In this document: positions 54,906 to 64,000 of the stretch, one piece after another
Numbering within the stretch: position 1 is the stretch's first letter
How the letters are laid out: each line of letters opens with the position of its first letter
Assembly: GCA_030998225.1 (NCBI GenBank)
Contig: JAPYXD010000581.1
Location: 7,327,501-7,391,500, forward strand
Length of the DNA: 64,000 bases
DNA from: Diplolepis rosae
Taxonomy: Eukaryota > Arthropoda > Insecta > Hymenoptera > Diplolepididae
Direction of reading: 5' to 3'
The notes under the pieces: generated by a model
Databases searched by the model: none
Seen by the model: only the letters and a program-made list of their open reading frames with translations
Told to the model about the DNA's origin: nothing
Position numbers and translations under genes: made by a program

Positions 54906-55060
54906 TGTTCGACCGACTGGAACGCGACCTGACCCGACCGAACGCACGCCGAAACCAACACCGGGCTCAAACAATCACGCGACACCGCCTCCTCTCCCCT
55001 TCTTTTAATAACTGACCGACCCACCGACAAACCCGAAACCCCGGCCCTCTGGATTCCGCC

Positions 55061-55990
55061 ATGGCCGGGGTCCTGAGGGCAGGGCGCGGACCCAGATACT
55101 GCTGGGAGCACCCTGCACTAAAAACGACACCGATCCGACCGCACGGACGATACGTGCTCGAAGGACAGGGATCAGGGGCGGTTATAAGCCATCTATCAAT
55201 GGCGCATGATGATGTGCCTCTGCCTCAGAACAGGCAATCGACAGGCCATACCCTCGATCAAATGAGGAAATGGAGCTGCCATTTCGACGGCAGAGGCGTC
55301 TACGAATTCCTGGAGCGGGTGCGTGAATTGCAGAAGGCCTACCAGTTGTCTGATGAGAAACTGCTGCGTGGATTTCCCGAACTCCTGCGAGGAGACGCGC
55401 AGTTGTGGTACCGAAACTGCGCATCCTCCATAACCACGTGGGAAGAGCTGGAACAGGGCCTTAGAGATTTCTATCTATCGCCTCGGGAAAGAAGGCACCT
55501 GGACCATCAAATCAGCGAACGACGACAAGGGTCCAAAGAGTCGATACGGAGCTACGCCACGCCGCTACTAACTCTTTAGCGACGACGAGGAGGCTTCAAC
55601 CATGAAAGGATCATGGAAACCCTATACCACAACATGAAGCCAGGGCTGCGATTGCTCTAACGGCCAAGAGAGGCCACGGCCCCAGAAGAAATGATTCAAC
55701 GAGTCCAGAAGATCGAGGAGGTCCAGGCACAACTACCCCGAGAAGGCCCGACGGAGACAAAGGCCGGGGGCAAATTTAGCAGACCAGCAAACCCTTTGCA
55801 AGCAGCATTCGTAAGGAAGGAATGCTGCTGGAAGTGTGGATAACAGGGACACAACCGTTTCAACTGCTGCAATCCACCCAAACGGTTTTGCTCTTGGTGC
55901 GGCAAGGAGGACATCCTGAACCGAGAGTGCCAGTGCCCGAAGTCGGGAAACGACAAGCGGACCGGGCCGACCAGACCTGCAGCCCGGTCC
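55061..55990 (+). pseudogene. Ty3/gypsy gag with three in-frame stops
   Basis: The open part 55061-55579 holds the capsid-like signature: GRGVYEFLERVRELQKAY, LLRGDAQLWYRNCASSITTW and REFYLSPRERRHLDHQIS-like sequence, in which LSPRERRHL is exact. The same frame continues past stops at 55577, 55658 and 55838 into two zinc knuckles (C-W-K-C at 55826, then CSWCGKEDILNREC). The lack of frameshifts across three stops is notable. The product would package element RNA. Confidence 0.7.
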
Positions 55991-56014
55991 GAAAAACAGG
56001 CAGTACTGACCTAA

Positions 56015-56155
56015 GGCCCTTCATTAAAATAAAGATAGGGCACCAATGGAAAACCGCTCTTATTGATCCGGGGTCCGTCAGGTCCTACCTCGACCAGAAA
56101 AATGCACAACAATGTCGACGAGAAGGTTGGGAGGTAGCCGACAGTGGCTAAACGG
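56015..56155 (+). pseudogene. Retroviral-type aspartic protease fragment
   Basis: IKIKIGHQWKTALIDPGSVR resembles the active-site region of Ty3/gypsy proteases, with DPGS where D(S/T)G is needed. Found in a different frame from the gag. Confidence 0.5.
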
Positions 56156-56629
56156 CTGTCATGGCGGATGGGACAATCGTCGAACTAGGAGGAAAGATCA
56201 CTGGGATAATTACCGCAGCTAACCAGAGAATCCAAGCGGAATTCATGGAATTACCCAGCCTGAGTCCAGGCGTCCTGCTCGGGGACCAGTTACATTCTTC
56301 GATATGACGGTGACGAGAGCAGATCGCACCTGCAGTGAAGATTACTGGTTAAATTTTAGCTGCCCTGGAGGCAGAACTCGAGGGGGATGGATTCCGCTGC
56401 TTCCGCGACATCAGCCCTCTCTACGAAAGAGAAGCAGCCACCACCGACCCCTTCACCCGGAGGCCAACCAGGCCCTCCCTGATCACTTCGAGAACCCAGC
56501 CCGAGTCAACTCAGGTACTCAGGTACAGCGGGTCGAACCGATCCAGGACCCGGTAACCCGCGCAAGGTACCTAAGCCTTATTACGGCCCACCGGCCAATC
56601 ACTTTGGGTAACTCGCCGCCGCCCAGACA

Positions 56630-56755
56630 ATCAGGGCCACCACCACCAGCCGGGCCGCCCCGACAAGCAGGGCCGCCACCACCAGCCAGGCCGCCCCGAA
56701 AAGCAGGGCCGCCACCACAAGCCGGGCCGCCCAGACAGGCAGGGCCGCCACGATT
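56630..56755 (+). repeat. GC-rich VNTR coding for a proline-rich repeat
   Basis: About four units of CAGGGCCGCCACCACCAGCC plus GGGCCGCCCCGACAAG; read as GPPPPAGPPRQA in the + frame. Confidence 0.85.
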
Positions 56756-56939
56756 CTACGATTATTTCATTCCCTACTCCACCACTCCTACCGAACCCTG
56801 GCTGAATGGCTTTCGAATGTATGGAAAGATTTGAAATCACGCGGGTTCAAAAGTTTTGATACGAGAAGAATGAATTAAGATCCGATAGAAAATTTGTTTT
56901 GACTTGTCAGAAACCACGACTGCCGGTTTAACAAACCGA

Positions 56940-57716
56940 TATGTTACCAATTTGAATCAAATTTCAAATCACTGTTGATAAGCAATTTGACATCAAAGAC
57001 TTTGCCAGGGTACATCTTTAGTTTATCTGAGTGTAGGGTGTTGCTTGATGGCACTGAATATTTACGTAGCGAAAAAGACAATGAGGTTTACGTAGAGGAG
57101 GAAGGAGAACATGATTTAACAAAATATGATAAGTTACAAGATATGGAAGAAGAATTCCAAAAATATCAGGTTTTCATACATTCTGATGGAATCTTGAAAC
57201 AAATGCAAAAAAAGGCACCTTATGTTATATCAAGCTCCGTGTGCGTAGACTCTTTTCAAGAGCAGTCGTCCGAAAGGCGTGAAACGACCTGCTTTTGGGA
57301 CGAGTACTTACTTTTGAAACGTGTACTAAGTCGAATTTTCGCCGAGAGGTTCTACTGCCATTTGTAGAGCCATGCTTTAGCAGAAAGTTAAGTTTACTTT
57401 CTTTTCGTGCACCAACCATAAAAAAGCTATTTTGAAAGCGTTCAAGGATGTTTGTGTTCAAAATTACACATTTGCTGCTTTAACGCATATCAATCGTATT
57501 TTTCGAGGGCGATTCATGCCAAAAGTCACTGATAAACTGTGCTTTCCTCTCAAGTTAGCATACCAATGCTACTTAAAAACGATTCCCAAAAATAAAAGAC
57601 CAAACGCGATCGATTCAGTAAAGGCAAAGGTGCAAAAACAAAGTGAAGTCTCCACGAAATGTAAAAAGCAGGTTCAAAGACTGACGCAACCAAACCTGAA
57701 GGTCACATTGAATTAA
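56940..57716 (+). pseudogene. Two adjoining open frames of unknown kind
   Basis: 56975-57367 is acidic (SEKDNEVYVEEEGEHDLTKY, KLQDMEEEFQKYQVFIHSDG) and 57432-57716 is basic (AFKDVCVQNYTFAALTHINR, KAKVQKQSEVSTKCKKQ). They are in different frames and separated by stops. Composition looks coding, but I do not recognise either. Confidence 0.3.
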
Positions 57717-57719
57717 AAG

Positions 57720-58300
57720 AAGTTCAACTTCATATCGTCGAAGCAAGTGTCTAAGGCTTTGGTGATTTGGAAGAAATTTTCATTAAAGATTTTTCCGATA
57801 ATTTCTTCATCCCTCCGAATGGTTGATCGTTTGTAATCTCTTCGACAGGTACAGATTAATACTGCATTTGAAGCATTAATGTCTCGTGAAAGGCACTGTT
57901 TTGAGAATTGATCATTATCGAATATTTAAAGCGATTACAATGAAAAAACAGAAGAAAGACGTACTCTTTAAGAAATTAAGCGAATAACTAGCCGGCCTCG
58001 GGTCTAATCGGCTCAGTAATAGGAAGAAAAGAAATACCGACAAAAATTTATAATTAGGAATTAATTATTTAATTGCGTCAGATGACTGATGCATAAAATA
58101 ATAATTTATTGTGATAATTATGATTTTTCATAAATTTTAAAAATATGATAATTATGTTCATAGAAAAAGCTATTGACAGATTGATTTTTTATCAACAATT
58201 TACATTTAATAATTGATGCAAATCACGTAATTATTATAATACTAATTGAATTATTACTTTATGTAAAAATGAATAATATACTGCTCTCGCTGTCAAAAAG
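57720..58300. other. AT-rich, nothing recognised
   Basis: No open frame, repeat pair or RNA signal of note. Confidence 0.4.
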
Positions 58301-58312
58301 ATATTGGTTAAT

Positions 58313-58668
58313 TCAGAGAAAATAATTTGTTTGAAAGACTTTATTTGATTCAAACTAAAGCTTTGTTTGAATTTAATGCAATTTTTTTTCATTCAAACAA
58401 AATATCTTTGAACCAAATAAAAGTTTCTTTAAATCAAATATATTTTTTCCTTAAATCAAACAAATTATTCCTTTGACAAATATATCAATACCGTAACTTA
58501 TTTGTTTTAAAGAAAAACTCATTTAATTTATACTTTTATTTCGTTCCAAGATATTTTGTTTGAATGAAACAAATTGTATTTTATTCAAACAAATTTTATG
58601 TTTTAATCAACGAAAGTCTTTCAAACAAACTATTTTCTTTGATTTAATCAAATCTTTTTTCTGAGTGC
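58313..58668. mobile_element. CAAACAAA-type MITE with terminal inverted repeats
   Basis: AGAAAATAATTTGTTTGAAA near the left end is mirrored by AAAGTCTTTCAAACAAACTA at the right. A partial relative lies at 10190-10390. No coding capacity. Confidence 0.7.
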
Positions 58669-58669
58669 A

Positions 58670-60590
58670 CGAATTCTACGGAGGTGACTATTGTACCCTA
58701 AAATCGCTACTTTCATTATAATTGTATTTTGCAAAAATATCCATGAATGATTAATAAAACATTGGCTCTAAACATAATACGAATGTCTCCTATTTTTTTA
58801 AAAACATCTATTTATGAAGAAACCAATAGAAAAAACAAGTAGAAATACATAAATAGTTGATCCATTAACTATTTTCGTATTTTTACTTATTTTTTCATAT
58901 ATATATGAATAATTATGCGCTTGAGAGATGGCGCAATCGTCGCTATGTTTGATCAATCATAAAGGAATTAATTGTCCATAGCCTGTTCCGAACAAACAAC
59001 AACAATGGCAGCCATGATGCCCTAACGAGCTTCGACCCATCGATGGATCGATTATCGCTGCCGTCAATCGTAGAAGAACGACTCACCCGACGACCAGCAG
59101 CAATCACGTGACCCGGAAGATGCAGTATAGGGCACACTGACTCACACGCGCTGTTCGCCGTATAAATGGGAATCGCATGTTAACAACAATATTTATCAAG
59201 CGTGATTATCGTACTAAGAATGAGTTGCCTAGTTGTCGATTATAGAGGTGTAACACGTGATATGCTTCCCGGTTCGGTATTGGGTCACGCGATTTATTCG
59301 TGGGGCAGGTCGGAAATTTTGCCGGCGTCGCGAACATCTTTTTTCACTCTCATTCTGCGACTGGTATTGACAAGTGCCATTGTGTGTGCAAGTAGAAAAT
59401 TGAAGACTAATCTGATGCTATGGAAGGACAGTTTGTCCTGAGATATGATCTGGAGTTGGACGATATAATACAGGTAGCGTAGGTTGTGTAAATACAATTT
59501 CTCTTGGCAAGTGGTTTGAGTTTTCCGAATAATATTATTGAACTGACTAACGCATTATGGCATCCATCACGCCCCGAAAGCACTTTGCCTCTCTAAATAT
59601 ACTCGAGTGCTTATTTCTTTTTCTCCTACTCTCTGCCGTGGTAAATAGTATTCCGAGTATGCTCCAATTCGTGTTTTGGCCCTTCTGGCCGTAATTTTAA
59701 TCGCGTATCAAAAGAGTGCTCTCTAGTGGTGACTCGACAGGTTGGCATATATCCGACATATTGTCGCGTGTTGGATCGGAATTTTTCGAGCACTGTAAAC
59801 ATTGTTTAATTTAATTCTCTTGCATATTATTGATAATTAGATTATATCGCGTCACCAGATGCTCTTAGAATAAATGTTGTTCTAAAAAACTATCTTGAAT
59901 AATTATATTCTGGTTCTTTTATTTATTTTACCCGCTACACTGTTGTGACTTTAAATTGGGCCTGCCTTGACTTTGCCAATATTTGTATTTCGAGTCACTA
60001 AATTGTAAATCAACTTTGTCACTTTGAGCAAAATGACTGGCGCTCAACTAAGATCTTTTGAGTAAACATTTTCGTCTTTCCAGGTTTTATATTAAATTGA
60101 TAAAATTATTTGGGCACTCGAGGTTATTCAAGTTTACTATAGTGGATTAGAAATACTTTAATCTTCTTCAGGTAAATAAAAAAATCCAAAATATTTCATT
60201 AACTTATCAGTTTTTCTAGTCTCTAATCGAAGCTTTTTGCAAAGAGAATTCTGGACAATATAGCGGCTGGTCAAAGTTGAAAATTTGATTTTTGTTTGAA
60301 AAACTACTCATTTTTGTTTAAAAAAACAGTTTTTAATAAACAAATCCTTTGATTAAGGACTGCTTTTTCATAGAAAATAAAAGACCGTTAAGTTTGAAAC
60401 TGATCATTTCAGCGGTTTTCGATAAATTTTGCTGCCCAACTTTGACAAAGGTCGTTTTAAAAAAAAAACATCCAAAGTTTGAATCAAATTTATTTAAAAT
60501 TTACTACTAGGGGTAACCCCTCGAAGCGTGTTATTTTGTCCAATGTTTTTTCAGTTAAACGTTAGTTTGTTATTGTTTGAATAAAGTTTA
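58670..60590. other. Mixed sequence, no gene supported
   Basis: 58920-59480 is GC-richer with CCGTATAAATGGGAATCGC at 59158 and a 79-codon frame at 59202 (MIIVLRMSCLVVDYRGVTRD). No family recognised. It could be LTR or UTR of an element. Confidence 0.3.
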
Positions 60591-60779
60591 TAATATTTGA
60601 CTGTTGCAAAAAAATTAATAATCATAATTGAGGGTCTCCGTGCAATAACCGTTCAGGCGCGCGAGATATCTTCCGTTTCTCTTTTCGCGAGGCAAAGTGC
60701 CGGAAAAGTATTATCCCAGAGGACATTTCGGAAATTGAAGGAAAAAAATATGAGCCTTGTTACCAGGCCAGATGATGAC

Positions 60780-60925
60780 CTCCTTCCCCCAGGTTTAGTA
60801 GTAACCCATATATGTAGAGGTTGATGACCTCCCCCTCCTAGATTTAGCTGTCTATATATGTAGAGGTTCAGGCAGGCCTCGTCAGTTCTTCTCTAAAATC
60901 TCTCACGAATAAAAACATACAAAGT
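60780..60925 (+). promoter_or_regulatory. Possible retrotransposon promoter with a 60-bp imperfect repeat
   Basis: GATGACCTCC, TAGATTTAGC and TATATGTAGAGGTT occur twice in tandem. CTATATATG at 60850 is followed 28 bases later by CGTCAGTTCT (initiator-like) and AATAAAAAC at 60908. This may be the 5' LTR of the gag-pol downstream; LTR ends were not found. Confidence 0.35.
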
Positions 60926-61826
60926 GACATCAGTTTGATGTCACTACCTTTAAAAATTAGAAAGTTTAGTTTTCACTATAACATTTTGTCGATCCTGCCA
61001 CGATCCGCTTAAGTTCTCGGTTTTTAATTTCTACGAAAATCTACATAGAACGCGGACCTGTGCGAGACTTGGAATCCATGGACCCAAGAAGCTAAAGAAA
61101 CTTTACGAAGTTTTAAAAATAAGAAGAACTCCGGACTTCACTACGGTAAGCCCGAAAACAGGAATAAGTAGCTGATAATAAAAATTAGTTGGTGAATTTA
61201 GTAGCCACTATACCATGTAAATTATCAGTGAAAGATTCCATTAAAATTGAACGAGGCCAGCAATCAGGCGGAAGACGCATCTGCGTAGGTAAGCAGCCAA
61301 CGCCCAGCCAGGCAACCGGTTCTAAACAGTAAGCTGACTCATCTCTTCGACACGTCAAGGAAGGCAGGCGGTCTACGGATCCCACATCAGGCCACGAGTA
61401 GCACAGTAAGCATTACTTCTAGAAAGTGAAAGTATTGTAAACATTTCTTCAATCGATCTTGGGCCTTAGAGTATAAATCCTCTTTAAGTACGTTGCACGG
61501 CGACTGTACTACGGTACAGGTGAGGTAAAGTTGAGGCAAGATCGGGTTGGCTATACTCTGTGTGTTTACAAGCACTGGCCACCCTTAACAAATTAAGTGT
61601 CACTACCTCAAAATCAGTAGCAATTTGTAGCAACTTATACTGCATTTTGTTGTATTAAAAAATAAACATTTAAAATTTTATCGCGACATTCTACACCCGA
61701 GTCACAAACAATAGATAAGTAGGTACACTGGCGTTTGATAAACACCGAGATAGCACGCTCTATCAAACCGACTCATCTGACGATACGGACTCATCCTCTT
61801 TAAATTTCCCAATCACAACCACTCTC

Positions 61827-63113
61827 ATGTCTCGAGCACAATCTCCCGTCAGGGCCCAGTCCCCCTCTTACACCACTGACGAATTACTAGTAAGGGTTCT
61901 CAACCAAATGGAAACTCTGACTATCTCACTCAACGCCCTGAAAAAAGAAAACGAAAATAGGATAGATGAAATTTCAAAATTATCAAAGAAATTAGGAGGA
62001 GCAGGGACAGTAGAAACAGATAGTGAATTCCAGCAACGACCAGAAGCGACAGACGACCATTCTTCGGCCGAAGAAAAAACATTCCAAAGAAAAGAAACAT
62101 TTAGACCAAGGCAGGAAAATATTTACGGTCAATCACAATTTTTCCCAACAACTGTCCCAACAGCACCACACGAAGAACGGAAAATGGGAGCCAAGTTAGC
62201 AATTGAAACGATAAAGCCAATTAACGGTCAGGACGACATGGGAGTAGAAGATTTTATAAAAACGGTAAAGAGAGCTAGAATAAGATGCGAAGAACCAGAA
62301 ATTCTTCTAGATTTAATTTTAGCAAAGAAAATTACACACGCGGCAGAAAAAGCCACTAGGTATATGCAAAGAAACTCCTATGAAGATTTATACGCGTCAC
62401 TCAGACAAAATTTGAGACAAACTAGCTCATTAATTTCATTAAAATCTAAATTAGAAAGCTGCAAGCAAGGCTTAACAGAAATGGTTCAGAACTTCACGAC
62501 GAGGTTTCGACAAATAACAAATGAAATAAATTACCTAGTCCAATCCCAGCACGTAAACCCCACTAAACGAAGACTTAAAATAGAATTGGAAGAAGAAGAA
62601 GCCGTTAACCGTTACTTATTAAATTTAAAAAGAGAAATTGGAATGCAGGTACGTCTGTTAAAACCGAACACAGTAAACGAGGCTCAAGCATTAGCCATCG
62701 AAACTGAAACATGGTTAAAAGACAGCCAGCCTGTCAGACAAATTATCAAACCACCAGTAAAAATATGGGCCAAATCACCCGGACCACCTCGACTCAGTGC
62801 AAATACTACACCTAGAGCACAGAATAGTACCATACCACTGAGTGACAGATTTAAAATGAATTGCTTCAAGTGCGGAAAAATAGGTCATATATCTTCACAG
62901 TGCCAAGTGAAGCAGGGTTTTCCCCCAGGCCATGGTTTCAAGCGACCACCTCCGGTAAGAGCAATCCAAGAGGAAGAAACAGAAGCGGAAAACATGACAG
63001 AGGAAGAAATAACGGAGCAACTGATCTTCGAGGAATCAGCCGAATTTCTTCCATATGCGGAAGATTACGAACAATCGATGCCAGAAGAAAAACTGGAAGA
63101 TACAGATTATTAG
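61827..63113 (+). CDS. Ty3/gypsy gag polyprotein
   Basis: A 428-codon intact frame. The N-terminus is a Ser/Pro tract followed by a coiled-coil-like stretch (QMETLTISLNALKKENENRI). The middle is capsid-like (INGQDDMGVEDFIKTVKRAR, YASLRQNLRQTSSLISLKSK, ETWLKDSQPVRQ). A single zinc knuckle CFKCGKIGHISSQC lies at residues about 347-360, and the C-terminus is acidic. Gag packages the element's RNA. It overlaps the pol frame, which is shifted by -1. Intact gag beside a broken pol suggests a recent but defective copy. Confidence 0.8.
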   Translation: MSRAQSPVRAQSPSYTTDELLVRVLNQMETLTISLNALKKENENRIDEISKLSKKLGGAGTVETDSEFQQRPEATDDHSSAEEKTFQRKETFRPRQENIYGQSQFFPTTVPTAPHEERKMGAKLAIETIKPINGQDDMGVEDFIKTVKRARIRCEEPEILLDLILAKKITHAAEKATRYMQRNSYEDLYASLRQNLRQTSSLISLKSKLESCKQGLTEMVQNFTTRFRQITNEINYLVQSQHVNPTKRRLKIELEEEEAVNRYLLNLKREIGMQVRLLKPNTVNEAQALAIETETWLKDSQPVRQIIKPPVKIWAKSPGPPRLSANTTPRAQNSTIPLSDRFKMNCFKCGKIGHISSQCQVKQGFPPGHGFKRPPPVRAIQEEETEAENMTEEEITEQLIFEESAEFLPYAEDYEQSMPEEKLEDTDY

Positions 63114-64000
63114 TAGACTCAACAGCTGCTATAAACATAATCAAAGAAAAAATATTGGATGATAAAGACGAAAGGAAATCTACCCACAAAACATTCCTAA
63201 TGGGTAACGATCGCCATATCTCTAAACATTCTACAAAATTAAACTTTTTTGGACAAGAACACGTTTTCTACATAGTACCCAACGATTTTCCCTTACCAGA
63301 AGGAGGTATAATTGGAATTAAATTCTTTTAAAAATATCCAAGATACGCGATCACGAACAGTCACCTCGTGCTAAATAAGGTAAAGCTACCTTTGCACCTA
63401 AGCAATGATTTCATACCAGGAAAATCCGAAAAGATATGTACCATTTCTACTGACGCAGAAGATCAAGATATTATCATTATAGATGATAAGGAAATCCCCG
63501 ATGGACTCTACACTATACGAAACGGACAAATAAAAATCCCATTGAAAAATAATGAGGATTACCCATAAGAAGTAAATCTCCAGATTAGCTACAAACCTAT
63601 ATTCAAAATAATCACAAATGAAAGTAGTGGACCTCAAATGACCTTTAGACTAAATGAGTTATTGAAAGCTTTAAGATTAGATCATTTGGAAAAAGACCAG
63701 AGAGAATTCATTAAAAAAGTAATAGCCAGATACTCGGAAGTTTTCACATTGGAATCAGACCCACTTCCATGTACTAACCTTACTGAACATCAAATAATAT
63801 TTAAAAATGGAAAAATTATTAATCTAAGATCCCACAAATTACCCGAAAAACACCGACAGTTTGCCCTAGAAGAAACAGAAAGGTTATTAAAAAAAGGAAT
63901 TATAAGAGAAAGTCAATCACCACATAACTCACTTTATGGATAGTACCGAAAAAAGGAAATAAATTAAGAATGGTAATTGACTACAGAAAGATTAACGAAG
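62861..64000 (+). pseudogene. Ty3/gypsy pol (protease and start of RT), broken, runs off the window
   Basis: In the -1 frame relative to gag. YRLLVDSTAAINIIKEKIL carries the protease active site as DST. Stops at 63329 and 63566 interrupt the frame. From 63638 the RT begins, with LRSHKLPEKHRQFALEETER and KGIIRESQSPHNS. A one-base loss near 63930 shifts the frame before the VIDYRK motif at the window edge. RNase H and integrase would lie beyond 64000. Confidence 0.8.

Larger units (their letters stand above)
54296..56840 (+). mobile_element. Degenerate GC-rich Ty3/gypsy retrotransposon
   Basis: Markedly GC-richer than its flanks. It contains a gag with retrotransposon-gag domain, two zinc knuckles and a protease motif in that order, all + strand. 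No LTRs, RT or integrase could be placed. The neighbouring 53560-54290 and 56840-56970 are ordinary AT-rich DNA. Confidence 0.7.

Noticed and set aside
1..64000. CRISPR arrays, bacterial operons or phage genes
   Set aside because: All repeats are tandem satellites or transposons without spacer structure, and gene signals are eukaryotic.

Overview
The window reads as AT-rich, repeat-laden insect nuclear DNA. The eukaryotic signs are spliced genes with GT..AG introns, a TATA box with an arthropod-type TCAGT initiator, AATAAA polyadenylation signals, and many mariner, MITE, LINE and Ty3/gypsy relics. The LINE and mariner families are of a kind common in Hymenoptera, so a wasp or ant is my best guess, but nothing here fixes the species. 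No rRNA, CRISPR or bacterial operon is present.

Two host-type genes, both on the + strand and both with signal peptides, can be built from splice signals. Gene A (11,973 to about 24,660) is a micro-exon gene. It has TATA and initiator, a signal-peptide exon, five internal coding exons of 33-84 bp, a stop-bearing exon of 51 bp and a 3' UTR exon. Every exon junction is in phase 0, the product is about 121 residues without cysteine, and several introns share sequence as if exon-intron units had been duplicated. Its introns are loaded with a palindromic satellite, MITEs, nested mariners and a fold-back element. Gene B (29,004-39,906) is a five-exon secreted serine-protease homologue. It keeps the trypsin-fold landmarks but has lost all three catalytic residues. 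Its first intron holds a 162-bp minisatellite and its third intron a mariner inside a mariner.

The rest is mobile DNA. 1-11,500 has a candidate solo LTR, CACTGAG and TTAA MITEs, a deletion-derivative mariner and a minus-strand LINE with an uninterrupted 803-codon reverse-transcriptase ORF. 40,000-45,300 has a near-perfect 108-bp-arm hairpin carrying a signal-peptide-like ORF, a promoter-like copy without a gene, and a BEL/Pao integrase tail. 45,600-49,200 (minus) has an R1-type LINE ORF1 fragment and a frameshifted RAG1/Transib-like transposase. 50,900-53,600 has decayed THAP and C2H2 zinc-finger transposon proteins. 54,300-56,840 is a GC-rich degenerate Ty3/gypsy element. 61,800-64,000 is a second Ty3/gypsy gag-pol running off the end.

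The most interesting signal is the micro-exon gene with its duplicated modules and two further copies of its promoter region (about 1,981-2,345 and 41,915-42,250), followed by the catalytically dead protease homologue downstream. Together they resemble a locus making rapidly evolving secreted proteins such as venom or effector proteins; that last step is inference.
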